Shown: positions 42,727-50,477 of the stretch, one piece after another
Numbering within the stretch: position 1 is the stretch's first letter
Layout of the letters: each line of letters starts with the position of its first letter
Origin: Duganella sp. CF458
GTDB taxonomy: Bacteria > Pseudomonadota > Gammaproteobacteria > Burkholderiales > Burkholderiaceae_D
Reading direction: 5' to 3'
Length of the DNA stretch: 64,000 nt
NCBI RefSeq assembly: GCF_900113115.1
Contig: NZ_FOOF01000017.1
Location: forward strand, 62,001 to 126,000
Position numbers and translations under genes: made by a program
Notes under the pieces: model-generated
Database searches by the model: none
What the model was told of the DNA's origin: nothing
Seen by the model: the letters and a program-made list of their open reading frames with translations, nothing else

Positions 42727-43502
42727 CAGCCGAAGATCCCGGTACCGATCGAGCGGCGTGCGCGTTCGCGGCCGGTGCCACTGCGGGTGGTCGGCACTTG
42801 CTTGCGCAGGCGGTACAGCAATTCCTTGGTGGAGCGCTGCAGATGCTCCGGTTCTTCGTCCGGATCGTCGCTGAACTCCGCATCGGCCAGGTCGGCGCTA
42901 TGGCGGAATTCCGGGAACAGTTCGAACAGCGCGCGGTCCCAGCCATCTTCATTGGCTTGCGCCAGCGCCACGGCGACCGGCACGATGTCGTTGTCCGACG
43001 CGGTCTGGCCCGTCAGGTAGGCGCCCTTCGAAATCACTTCGCCTGCCACTTCCAGCACCTCTTTCGGCGCCAGCGAGAACAGGATCGCGAATGCGGTGCA
43101 GCCCCAATCGGTGGCCGAAGCCTCCCTCAGCAGCTCGACGCGGCGCTCTTCGTCTTCGGTGCCGAAAACCACGCCGTGGATATGCGCGAACAGCGATTCG
43201 GCGATGCGCTCGGGATCGTCTTCGATCATGTCGTCCGGCCAGGTGGCAGCCAGGTAAGCCAGGCTTTCGGCCCACTGCTTCGGCGGCACCAGCAGGGTCG
43301 CCAGCGACATCTTGCCGCCGTCGAAACCGGACATGTGCAGCGCCGTCACGTGCGGCGGCAACTCCTGCAGCACTTCGACCACGGCCAGGTCGCCGTGGGT
43401 GTCCGCTGCTTCGGCAAAGGCGCGTTCGGCGTGCTCCAGGGAGCCCGCCAGAACGAGTTCGGTGACCTGCTTGCGAATGGCTGGCAGATTCTTGTCGGTC
43501 AT
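42726..43502 (-). CDS. Hypothetical protein of the J-domain operon
   Basis: A 258-residue soluble protein, with helical repeats in the N-terminal two thirds (LEHAERAFAEAADTHGDLAV; TAFAILFSLAPKEVLEVAGE) and an acidic then strongly basic tail (FSDDPDEEPEH; RSGTGRERARRSIG). AGGAGG seven bases upstream fixes the start at ATG 43502, two bases after the previous stop. No family recognised. Confidence 0.75.
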   Translation of the reverse strand: MTDKNLPAIRKQVTELVLAGSLEHAERAFAEAADTHGDLAVVEVLQELPPHVTALHMSGFDGGKMSLATLLVPPKQWAESLAYLAATWPDDMIEDDPERIAESLFAHIHGVVFGTEDEERRVELLREASATDWGCTAFAILFSLAPKEVLEVAGEVISKGAYLTGQTASDNDIVPVAVALAQANEDGWDRALFELFPEFRHSADLADAEFSDDPDEEPEHLQRSTKELLYRLRKQVPTTRSGTGRERARRSIGTGIFG

Positions 43503-43504
43503 GC

Positions 43505-44005
43505 TCAATCCTCCTGCTGGTCAAAGATGCCGGTGAAGTCGTCGGTGGCGACATCATCCGCGTAATCGTCTTCATCATCGCCCTCGTCGCCCTCAGCCAG
43601 GCGGTCGAGCGAAGTGTCCTCGTCGTCCCACATGCGCGGATGCTTGTGCAGCAGCGCGGTGATGATGGCCTGGCGCGCCAGGTCCGGGTGGTTCTCTTCC
43701 AGCGCTTCCAGCAAGCCTTGCGCTTTCGGGCAGGTAGCGGCGCCGAACACGCGGGCCGGGTCGCCGTATTCGAAGTCTTCGGCGTCGGCAAAAGCCGCCT
43801 TCGGGTCGTGGAATTCAATCACGTCCACCAGGGCGAAAGCCATCATGTTCAAATCGTCGATGCCGCCGCCGTTCAGGTATTCGGTGCGCAGGGCTTCGAC
43901 CATCTTCTTGTAGTTCTTGTGGTCGGGCGGATCGCCGAGGATGCCCTCGATCTGCCCTTCCAGCTCGCGCGCCTGGTAGGCGAACTCTGGGTGTACTTTT
44001 CTCAT
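43505..44005 (-). CDS. Hypothetical acidic protein of the J-domain operon
   Basis: A 166-residue protein. The first 110 residues are helical (HPEFAYQARELEGQIEGILG; KKMVEALRTEYLNGGGIDD). The last 45 are very acidic, with runs such as EGDEGDDEDDYADD, likely disordered. It starts 22 nt after the J-domain gene and ends two bases before the next start. No family recognised; the acidic tail could be a chaperone-like or interaction segment (inference). Confidence 0.75.
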   Translation of the reverse strand: MRKVHPEFAYQARELEGQIEGILGDPPDHKNYKKMVEALRTEYLNGGGIDDLNMMAFALVDVIEFHDPKAAFADAEDFEYGDPARVFGAATCPKAQGLLEALEENHPDLARQAIITALLHKHPRMWDDEDTSLDRLAEGDEGDDEDDYADDVATDDFTGIFDQQED

Positions 44006-44027
44006 TTGCTGCAGTCTTTCTGTTGAT

Positions 44028-44321
44028 TCAGGCGGCGGGAATCGTCACGCCGTTGACGCTGAAAACGGAACGCCACTGTTGGTAGGCTTCCGCTTCCGGG
44101 TCGATGATGATGCGGTGGTGCACACTCTGGTTGTATTCTTCCCGTTTCTCAGGGTCGGACAACACTTCGTAAGCTTTGACGATGGCCTTGAAGCGGGCGT
44201 CGGCGCCCGGTTCCTGGTTGCGGTCCGGATGGAAACGCATGGCCAGGGAACGATAGACCTTCTTGATTTCCTCGTCAGAGGCATTAGGCGCGACACCGAG
44301 CACATTGTATAAGTTTTCCAT
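44028..44321 (-). CDS. Small J-domain protein
   Basis: A 97-residue protein that is almost only a J domain: NLYNVLGVAPNASDEEIKKV, the HPD tripeptide in MRFHPDRN that stimulates Hsp70 ATPase, and AYEVLSDPEKREEYN. No Gly/Phe or zinc-finger region follows, only a 30-residue tail (IIIDPEAEAYQQWRSVFSV). It leads a four-gene operon and probably recruits DnaK to a client encoded in the same operon (inference). Confidence 0.88.
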   Translation of the reverse strand: MENLYNVLGVAPNASDEEIKKVYRSLAMRFHPDRNQEPGADARFKAIVKAYEVLSDPEKREEYNQSVHHRIIIDPEAEAYQQWRSVFSVNGVTIPAA

Positions 44322-44400
44322 AAAGCAACTCCGGGCCGGTTTTTAAACGCGTAAGGACGAATTATCCTATAAAATGCCCTGTTTACGCTGAATATCACCC

Positions 44401-44457
44401 TAAAACCGGCAAACCAGGCTCTGACTCTAGGAGTCGGGCCCTGGTTTACCGGTTTTA
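44401..44457. repeat. Nested inverted repeat in the glnS leader
   Basis: Outer arms TAAAACCGG (44401-44409) and CCGGTTTTA (44449-44457), middle arms AAACCAGG and CCTGGTTT, and an inner GACTC-TAG-GAGTC make one long hairpin. It ends 14 nt before the glnS ATG, in the space where a Shine-Dalgarno would be expected, and none is visible there. A related outer arm (AAACCGGT/ACCGGTTT) bounds the element at 59435-59515. Confidence 0.75.
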
Positions 44458-44471
44458 AACCACTAACATAC

Positions 44472-46232
44472 ATGAGCAACGACAAAAAAACTGCCGCCCC
44501 GGCCCCAGCGCCGAATTTCCTGCGCAATATCGTTGAAGCCGACCTGGCCTCCGGCGCGCATACCCGCGAAGGCTTGCCGCCGGTCATTACCCGCTTCCCG
44601 CCGGAGCCCAACGGCTACCTGCACGTCGGCCACGCCAAATCCATCTACACCAATTTCGGCCTGGCGCGCGATTTCGGCGGCCGTTGCCACCTGCGCTTCG
44701 ACGATACCAATCCTGAAAAAGAAGAACAGGAATACGTCGACTCCATCATCGACAGCGTGCGCTGGCTCGGTTTCGACTGGAACTACAAAGGCCCGGTAGG
44801 CGCCGGCGATCACCTGTATTACGCCTCCGACTACTTCGACAAGCTGTATGAAATGGCCGAATACCTGATCAAGGCCGGCAAGGCCTACGTCGATAGCCAG
44901 AGCGCGGAGGAGATGAAGAACACCCGCGGCGGCTTCGGCGTCGCCGGCACCAATTCGCCGTTCCGCAACCGCTCGGTGGAAGAAAACCTGCAGCTGTTCC
45001 GCGACATGAAGGCGGGCAAATACAAGGATGGTGAGCACGCACTGCGCGCCAAGATCAGCGAAGACGCCATGTCCTCGCCCAACATGAACATGCGCGACCC
45101 GGCGATCTACCGTATCCGCCACGCCCATCACCACCGCACGGGCGACGACTGGTGCATCTACCCGATGTACGACTACACGCACCCGATCTCGGACGCGCTG
45201 GAAAACATCACCCATTCGATCTGCACCCTGGAATTCCAGGACCACCGCCCATTCTACGACTGGCTGCTGGAAACCCTGTCCGAAGGCGGCTTCTTCGCCA
45301 AGCCGGTGCCGCACCAGTACGAATTCGCGCGCCTGAACCTGACCTATATCGTCACCTCCAAGCGCAAGCTGCGCCAGATGGTGGAAGAAGGCATCGTGGA
45401 CGGCTGGGATGACCCGCGCCTGCCAACCATGGCCGGCATGCGCCGCCGCGGCTTCACCCCGGAAGGTATCCAGTTGATGTGCGAACGCACCGGCGTGACC
45501 AAGTCCGACGGCTGGATCGACTTCGGCGTGCTGGAAGGCGCCGTGCGCGAAGACCTGGACCCGAAAGCACCGCGCGCCATCGCTGTGCTGCGTCCACTGA
45601 AGCTGATCGTCGAGAACTTCCCGGAAGGCCAGTCGGTCGAGTGCACTTCGCCGGTCCACCCGCACCACCCGGAACTGGGCCATCGCACCTTCCCATTCAC
45701 CCGCGAACTGTGGATCGAGGAAGAGGACTTCATGGAAGTGCCGACCAAGGGCTACTTCCGCTTCACCCCTCCGGTCGGCGACCAGCCCGGCGCCCGCGTG
45801 CGCCTGAAATACGGCTTCGTGGCCGAATGCACCGGCTTCGACAAGGATGAAAACGGCAAGGTCACCGCGGTGCGCGTGAAGTACTTCGAAGATTCCAAGT
45901 CCGGCACCCCGGGCGCCGACACCTATAAGGTGAAGGGCAATATCACCTGGGTCAGCGTCGACGCGGCCCTGGAAGCGGAAGTGCGCCTGTATGATCGCCT
46001 GTTCACCGAAGAGAAGCCGGATGCCGGCGGCAAGGACTTCAAGGAATTCCTGAACCCGAAAGCATTGGAAATCGTGAAAGCCTACCTGGAGCCGGGCCTG
46101 AAGGATGCCGCCGCCGAGCAGCGCTACCAGTTTGAACGCCATGGCTATTTCGTGGCGGACCGTGTGCTGTCGCACCCTGGCAAACCGGTGTTCAACCGCA
46201 TCGTCACACTGAAAGACAGCTGGTCAAAATAA
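44472..46232 (+). CDS. glnS: Glutaminyl-tRNA synthetase
   Basis: A 586-residue class I synthetase. The HIGH motif is HVGH in PPEPNGYLHVGHAKS and the KMSKS-like loop is VTSKRKLRQMV. The GlnRS-type C-terminal beta-barrels follow (RGADTYK-like region reads GTPGADTYKVKGNI). The presence of glnS means direct glutamine charging. A possible -10 (TATAAA near 44369) lies 100 nt upstream, so the nested hairpin would be in the leader. A strong terminator follows. Confidence 0.97.
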   Translation: MSNDKKTAAPAPAPNFLRNIVEADLASGAHTREGLPPVITRFPPEPNGYLHVGHAKSIYTNFGLARDFGGRCHLRFDDTNPEKEEQEYVDSIIDSVRWLGFDWNYKGPVGAGDHLYYASDYFDKLYEMAEYLIKAGKAYVDSQSAEEMKNTRGGFGVAGTNSPFRNRSVEENLQLFRDMKAGKYKDGEHALRAKISEDAMSSPNMNMRDPAIYRIRHAHHHRTGDDWCIYPMYDYTHPISDALENITHSICTLEFQDHRPFYDWLLETLSEGGFFAKPVPHQYEFARLNLTYIVTSKRKLRQMVEEGIVDGWDDPRLPTMAGMRRRGFTPEGIQLMCERTGVTKSDGWIDFGVLEGAVREDLDPKAPRAIAVLRPLKLIVENFPEGQSVECTSPVHPHHPELGHRTFPFTRELWIEEEDFMEVPTKGYFRFTPPVGDQPGARVRLKYGFVAECTGFDKDENGKVTAVRVKYFEDSKSGTPGADTYKVKGNITWVSVDAALEAEVRLYDRLFTEEKPDAGGKDFKEFLNPKALEIVKAYLEPGLKDAAAEQRYQFERHGYFVADRVLSHPGKPVFNRIVTLKDSWSK

Positions 46233-46250
46233 CTGACCCGAACTGTGACA

Positions 46251-46276
46251 AAAAAGCCGCCTTCGGGCGGTTTTTT
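46251..46276 (+). terminator. Rho-independent terminator after glnS
   Basis: Five A, a 6-bp GC-rich stem (GCCGCC/GGCGGT, with one G-T pair), a TTCG tetraloop and six T, 19 nt after the glnS stop. Confidence 0.9.
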
Positions 46277-46285
46277 ATTGTTAGT

Positions 46286-46299
46286 TTGATTTCAATCAA
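46286..46299. promoter_or_regulatory. FNR/Anr-type box upstream of the histidine kinase gene
   Basis: TTGATTTCAATCAA is a perfect match to the FNR consensus TTGAT-N4-ATCAA. It is centred 60 nt before the chosen kinase start and 51 nt from a TATAGT (46341-46346), which is the spacing of a class I FNR promoter (about -61.5). This predicts induction when oxygen is low. Confidence 0.65.
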
Positions 46300-46352
46300 A
46301 GTGGCGTTTTTGCAACTTGACCTTGAAGCATGGAAATTCTTATAGTCGGTCA

Positions 46353-48137
46353 ATGACACGCCTACAGCTCAGCCTGTTCTCCCCTTCCAAGCCCTTGTGG
46401 TGGCTGGGGATTGCGTTGTCGCTAGGCGTCGGTTTGGGGCTGTATACAGTCGCCACGCGCTCCGTCGAAAGTGAAGCCCGTGCACGCTTCCATAACCAGG
46501 CCCGCAACACGCAGTTCAATATCAATGCCAGCATCAAGGCCTACACTGATGTTTTGCGCGCCGCCGCCAGCTACTTCCAGGCGGGCGGGGAAGTCACCCG
46601 GGAAACCTTTCACCGCTACGTGCAAGGCCTGGACCTCCAGCACAACTACCCGGCCATCGACAATATCAACTTCGCCGAGTATTACACCGATGCCAAGCGT
46701 CCGGCAGCGGAAGCCCGCCAGCGCCAGCTCAGCGACACCCTATACCCCGCCTATCAAGTCCACCCGGCGGGTAAGCGCGCCGAATATGCGGTACTGACCC
46801 TGATCGAGCCGCTGGAGGGCTTTGGCGACCGCTATGGCCTCGATATCGCGGCCCGTCCCGGCGTGGCGCAGGCGCTGTTCACAGCGCGCGACCAGGGCGC
46901 CATGAGCAGCTCCGGCCAGCCCATCCCGTTGCGCAGCGCCCCAAGCCACGTCGGCATGGCGGTGCGCATTCCGATTTACCGCAACAACATGCCGATTACC
47001 ACCATTGCGGAACGGCGAGAAGCCTGCATTGGTTCGGTGGGCCTGGGGTTCAGCGTGCCACGCCTGGTTGGCGCGGCACTGGGCGAAATGCCGGTCCGAG
47101 CGGTGCGCGTGACCCTGCGCGGCAGCAGCGGCATCGGCAAGCCGCCTAACCTGCTGTTTGACAGCCAACCCACCATGCCGGGCGCGGACAGCGACCATTT
47201 CGTCACCGAATTGCCGGTACAGTTCCATGGCCGCACCTGGCATGCCCAGTTCAGCGTACCGAAGCGCGCACTGTTCTCGAACTTCGACCAGTTCCTGCCC
47301 GCGCTGGCGGGCAGCATGGGATTCGGTGCGAGCGTACTGATTTATGCGCTATTCGTCACACTGGCCTCTTCGCGCCGCCGCGCCGTGAAGCTGGCGCGCG
47401 CCATGACGCGCGAATTGCGCGACAGCCAGGCGCGCCTGCAACTGTCGCATCACCGGCTGCGCCGCCTGGCCGCGCACGCGGACCACATCAAGGAAGAAGA
47501 GCGCAAGCGCATCGCGCGCGAGATCCACGATGATCTGGGCCAAAACCTGCTGGCCCTGCGCATTGAAGCCGACATCCTGGCCACGCGCACCGAAAAAACC
47601 CACCCGCGGCTGCATGCGCGCGCGCGCGCCACGCTGCACCAGATCGACAACACCATCCGCAGCGTGCGACAGATCATCAACGACTTGCGGCCGAATGTGC
47701 TGGACCTCGGCCTGTCGGCGGCTGTTGAATGGCAGATCGCGCAGTTCCGCCTGCGCTCCGGCATCAAGTGCGAATTCGTCGAAGACGCGGTGGCCGACCA
47801 TGGGGTCGACGATCATTGCGCGACCGCCTTCTTCCGCGTGCTGCAGGAATCGCTCAGCAATATCCACCAGCATGCTTCGGCCACCGTGGTGCGCGTCGAA
47901 CTGCATCAATCGCATGGCATGCTGCGCATGACCATCAGCGACAACGGCATCGGTATCAATACAGCCTGCCGCCATAAGGCCGGCTCTTTCGGCCTGGTCG
48001 GCATCGAGGAACGCATCAGCCTGCTTGGCGGGAACTGTTCGATCAACAGCCTCCCGCACGGCGGCACCACGGTCAGCATTGCAGTGCCGGTTGGCTACCG
48101 GGTGGCCCCTGCCGACGATCTGCGCCTCAGCGCTTAG
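46353..48137 (+). CDS. Orphan sensor histidine kinase, CHASE plus NarX/LiaS-type kinase core
   Basis: A 594-residue membrane kinase. Helix 1 (PLWWLGIALSLGVGLGLYTVA) and helix 2 (LAGSMGFGASVLIYALFVTLA, about residue 320) enclose a periplasmic CHASE domain (YPAIDNINFAEYY; FGDRYGLDIAARPGVAQAL). A HisKA_3 dimer region follows, with the phospho-acceptor His in RIAREIHDDLGQNLLALRIE, then an HATPase (VLQESLSNIHQHA; ISDNGIGI; FGLVGIEERISLLGG). No response regulator gene is adjacent. I chose ATG 46353; an upstream TTG at 46317 is possible. The FNR-type box upstream suggests oxygen control. Confidence 0.88.
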   Translation: MTRLQLSLFSPSKPLWWLGIALSLGVGLGLYTVATRSVESEARARFHNQARNTQFNINASIKAYTDVLRAAASYFQAGGEVTRETFHRYVQGLDLQHNYPAIDNINFAEYYTDAKRPAAEARQRQLSDTLYPAYQVHPAGKRAEYAVLTLIEPLEGFGDRYGLDIAARPGVAQALFTARDQGAMSSSGQPIPLRSAPSHVGMAVRIPIYRNNMPITTIAERREACIGSVGLGFSVPRLVGAALGEMPVRAVRVTLRGSSGIGKPPNLLFDSQPTMPGADSDHFVTELPVQFHGRTWHAQFSVPKRALFSNFDQFLPALAGSMGFGASVLIYALFVTLASSRRRAVKLARAMTRELRDSQARLQLSHHRLRRLAAHADHIKEEERKRIAREIHDDLGQNLLALRIEADILATRTEKTHPRLHARARATLHQIDNTIRSVRQIINDLRPNVLDLGLSAAVEWQIAQFRLRSGIKCEFVEDAVADHGVDDHCATAFFRVLQESLSNIHQHASATVVRVELHQSHGMLRMTISDNGIGINTACRHKAGSFGLVGIEERISLLGGNCSINSLPHGGTTVSIAVPVGYRVAPADDLRLSA

Positions 48138-48174
48138 GCATTTTTACCACGCGGTAGGAGTTTACCTGCCGTTG

Positions 48175-48188
48175 TTGATCCAAATCAA
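48175..48188. promoter_or_regulatory. FNR/Anr-type box, distal, upstream of the AYSGRV repeat gene
   Basis: TTGATCCAAATCAA is a perfect TTGAT-N4-ATCAA palindrome, 38 nt after the kinase stop and about 290 nt before the repeat-protein start. No good -10 was found at class I or II spacing, so it may act with the proximal box. Confidence 0.55.
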
Positions 48189-48304
48189 ACTCCCTTTCCA
48201 TAGCTCAGCAAAAATGCATTTGTAACATTTGATGGCGCGACAAGCTATTGATTTGCAAGGATGTTGCCGTGTGTTGTTTATGCCGCGTACCCTTAAATTG
48301 TTAC

Positions 48305-48354
48305 TTGCATTGCCTGGGGCTATGTCTATACTTGAGCTAGTTGATCTACATCAA
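48305..48354 (+). promoter_or_regulatory. Promoter and proximal FNR/Anr-type box of the AYSGRV repeat gene
   Basis: TTGCAT (48305-48310), a 16-nt spacer and TATACT (48327-48332) make a sigma-70-type promoter. A second perfect FNR-type palindrome, TTGATCTACATCAA, lies at 48341-48354, just downstream of the expected start site, a position that would favour repression when the regulator is active. If another promoter is used, it could activate instead. The rest of the 335-nt gap between the kinase and repeat genes shows no coding signal. Confidence 0.5.
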
Positions 48355-48472
48355 CATCTGTGTTCCCAACTCCGAGCACACCAGATGCCTGGCACCACAG
48401 CACCAGCCCCCTAGAACGGCGTCTTCTCTCTCTCAGTCTTACATTCGCTCACTTTTAAAGGGATTGTCACTC

Positions 48473-49675
48473 ATGATTTCTGCTGAAAGCTTCAAGGCTA
48501 TTGCCGACCTCGACCTGGAACCAATCAAGGTGAAACTGATGCACGTGGAATCTGGCGAAGGCTGGTCGCTGGAACGGGTCAATGCTGTCGAATTCGAATA
48601 CCGCCGCTTCCTGTACCTGATGAAAACGTTCCCTAACGAGCAGACTGCTCCGCTGATGGACGTGGACATCTTCTGGCACTACCACATCCTCGATACGATG
48701 AAATACTTCATCGACTGCGAGAACGTGTTCGGCTACTACCTGCACCACTTCCCATACATCGGCCTGCGCGGCGAAGATGATGAAGAGGCGCATGAGCGCG
48801 TGGGTAATCGCATGAAGGAACTGTATGAAGAAACCTTCGGCGAAGATTACTTCCGTAGCGCGGTTGCTTACTCGGGCCGCGTTGCCGCCGAGGTTGCTGC
48901 AGACACTACCCAGGTAGCTTATTCGGGCCGCGTTGCCGACGAAGCCGGCCAGCAGGTAGCGTACTCCGGTCGCGTTGCTGCCGAAGCTGGTGCACAAGTT
49001 GCATACTCGGGCCGCGTCGCCGCCGAAGCTTCGCCACAAGTCGCCTACTCCGGCCGCGTCGCAGCTGAAGCCGGACCACAGGTAGCCTACTCGGGCCGTG
49101 TCGCTGCCGAGGCCGCGCCGCAGGTCGCCTACTCCGGCCGTGTCGCTGCGGAAGCCGCGCCGCAAGTGGCTTACTCGGGCCGTGTCGCCGCCGAAGCCGC
49201 ACCAAAGGTTGCGTACTCGGGCCGCGTTGCGGTGGAGGCTGCACCGCAAGTGGCTTACTCGGGCCGCGTCGCCGCCGAAGCCGCACCAAAGGTTGCATAC
49301 TCGGGCCGCGTCGCTGCCGAAGCCGCTCCGCAAGTCGCCTACTCCGGCCGTGTCGCGGTTGCCTACTCGGGCCGTGTGGCGTCGAACGCTTCGCCGCAGG
49401 TCGCCTACTCCGGTCGCGTAGCCGCTGAAGCCTCGCCTCAAGTAGCTTACTCCGGCCGCGTGGCAGCCGAAGCAAAGACTGCGTACTCGGGTCGTGTGGC
49501 GGCAGAAGCGCAAACCGCTTACTCCGGCCGCGTCGCCGCTGAAACGCAAACCGCTTACTCCGGTCGCGTTGCAGCCGGCGCCCAGACTGCCTACTCCGGC
49601 CGCGTCAGCGCCGAAGCCCAGGCGGCATCGCAATCGTTGTTCTACACCGCCCGTCCGCGCCTGGCTTCTGCCTGA
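48473..49675 (+). CDS. Protein with GRDP-like N-terminal domain and 19 AYSGRV repeats
   Basis: A 400-residue protein without signal peptide. Residues 1-128 resemble the glycine-rich-domain-protein-like (DUF1399-type) domain, with a His/Asp/Cys-rich core that could bind metal (DVDIFWHYHILDT, residues 63-75; Cys82; LHHFPYIG, His91-His92). From residue 131 the chain is built of 19 AYSGRV units, mostly 14 residues long (QVAYSGRVAAEAAP), shortening to 12-13 residues at the end, followed by QSLFYTARPRLASA. ATG 48473 is chosen because it starts the conserved domain and has AAAGGGA upstream. No modification enzyme, transporter or protease gene is adjacent, so a precursor-peptide role is only a guess. 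FNR-type boxes precede it and a strong terminator follows. Confidence 0.8.
   Translation: MISAESFKAIADLDLEPIKVKLMHVESGEGWSLERVNAVEFEYRRFLYLMKTFPNEQTAPLMDVDIFWHYHILDTMKYFIDCENVFGYYLHHFPYIGLRGEDDEEAHERVGNRMKELYEETFGEDYFRSAVAYSGRVAAEVAADTTQVAYSGRVADEAGQQVAYSGRVAAEAGAQVAYSGRVAAEASPQVAYSGRVAAEAGPQVAYSGRVAAEAAPQVAYSGRVAAEAAPQVAYSGRVAAEAAPKVAYSGRVAVEAAPQVAYSGRVAAEAAPKVAYSGRVAAEAAPQVAYSGRVAVAYSGRVASNASPQVAYSGRVAAEASPQVAYSGRVAAEAKTAYSGRVAAEAQTAYSGRVAAETQTAYSGRVAAGAQTAYSGRVSAEAQAASQSLFYTARPRLASA
48863..49609 (+). repeat. Coding tandem repeats, about 42-nt units encoding (Q)VAYSGRVAAEAxP
   Basis: Nineteen in-frame units. The six residues AYSGRV are unchanged in every unit while the codons vary freely (TCG or TCC, CGC or CGT, GCC, GCT or GCG), and the linker varies (AAEAAP, AAEASP, AVEAAP, ASNASP). 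One unit (copies 12-13) is shortened by five residues. This pattern means selection on the peptide rather than recent DNA duplication. Confidence 0.92.
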
Positions 49676-49696
49676 GCCTGAACCGAGCGCCCAAGT

Positions 49697-49737
49697 AAAA
49701 ACGGCCGCCACCTGCTAGCAGGTGCGGCCGTTTTTTT
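49697..49737. terminator. Bidirectional terminator between the repeat gene and the HTH gene
   Basis: A 14-bp stem (ACGGCCGC and ACCTGC pairing with GCAGGT and GCGGCCGT, one bulged C) with a TA loop, flanked by four A and seven T. It serves both the plus-strand repeat gene and the convergent minus-strand HTH gene. Confidence 0.9.
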
Positions 49738-49753
49738 ACGTCCGAACGAAGGC

Positions 49754-49996
49754 TTAGTGCGCCATCAGGTCGCGCAGTTCACGGATGCTGAAATCGCTGA
49801 TTTCATGCATGCGGATCAGGATGGTCGCGCCGATGGGCAAGGTGTTGTGACGGATCTTGCTGATCACAGGTGGCGCAACTTCCAGCGCGCGGGACAGGGC
49901 CGCGTCATTTTTCAGTTGCAGCTTTTCGATGATGGCGTCCAGGACGCGGTTCGGATTGTAAGACGACGATGCAGTAATTTCTTTCAGAGAGCTCAT
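49754..49996 (-). CDS. Small helix-turn-helix (XRE/Cro-like) protein
   Basis: An 80-residue protein with an HTH-like core (VLDAIIEKLQLKNDAALSRA followed by LEVAPPVISKIRHNTLPIGA), the pattern of a lambda-repressor-type fold, and a short C-terminal helix (HEISDFSIRELRDLM). It is convergent with the repeat gene. Such short proteins act as regulators or Cro-like factors; the target is unknown. Confidence 0.75.
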   Translation of the reverse strand: MSSLKEITASSSYNPNRVLDAIIEKLQLKNDAALSRALEVAPPVISKIRHNTLPIGATILIRMHEISDFSIRELRDLMAH

Positions 49997-50199
49997 GACT
50001 AGTACTTTTTCAATGTGTTGCGCGGTCGCAACAAAATTATTGGCGGAATTTTCGACAAAGAGCGCCAGAAAAAGCCGTTATTGACGCAATTTTCGGCACA
50101 CGGACGGTATCATACACCGTTTAATTGCCGTTCGCTTAACGCCGTGAGATTTTGATAGATTCTAGCGCGTAAAGCTGTGCTAGGAATTCATATAGTTTA

Positions 50200-50226
50200 A
50201 CAAAAAGACTACTTATGGTCTTTTGT
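50200..50226 (-). terminator. Terminator overlapping the end of the small membrane-protein gene
   Basis: On the minus strand AAAAGAC ... GTCTTTTTG pairs around the stop codon of the gene at 50209-50433, followed by TTAAAC. The hairpin uses the last codons as its left arm. Confidence 0.6.
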
Positions 50227-50433
50227 TGCTAAAGTAAATGGCAGGCAGAACCAGGCGAACGTGATCCAAACCAGGGCGGGAGGCAGGTACATCAGCGCCG
50301 CAGGCATTGGAGTGTACTCCGAACGCCAGTCCAGGCGGCGCCTGATTTCCTCAGGTGAAGGCGGGGGTAAGTGGGCGTGGCCGCGCTGGGCCAGGTAAAC
50401 ACGGACTTGCTCCTTGGTGGGATGGCTGTACAT
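50209..50433 (-). CDS. Small membrane protein, hypothetical
   Basis: A 74-residue protein with a soluble N-terminal half (YLAQRGHAHLPPPSPEEIRR) and one hydrophobic segment (ALMYLPPALVWITFAWFCLP). AAGGAGG six bases upstream fixes ATG 50433; a frame extension to 50496 is unlikely. No family recognised. It lies between the HTH gene and the epimerase gene, with a 212-nt AT-rich gap on its left that holds only its terminator and the HTH promoter region. Confidence 0.65.
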   Translation of the reverse strand: MYSHPTKEQVRVYLAQRGHAHLPPPSPEEIRRRLDWRSEYTPMPAALMYLPPALVWITFAWFCLPFTLATKDHK

Positions 50434-50477
50434 GGCGCCCTCCTTGGCAGACATTGGCACAAGTAGCGCCGGCAGCA

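Noticed and set aside
44463..46175. A 570-codon open frame on the minus strand opposite glnS
   Set aside because: Antisense shadow of an essential synthetase with intact HIGH and KMSKS-type motifs.
48863..49609. Regular repeats that could be mistaken for a CRISPR array or minisatellite
   Set aside because: Units are contiguous coding DNA of about 42 nt in one frame with synonymous changes; there are no unique spacers, and no cas genes are near.
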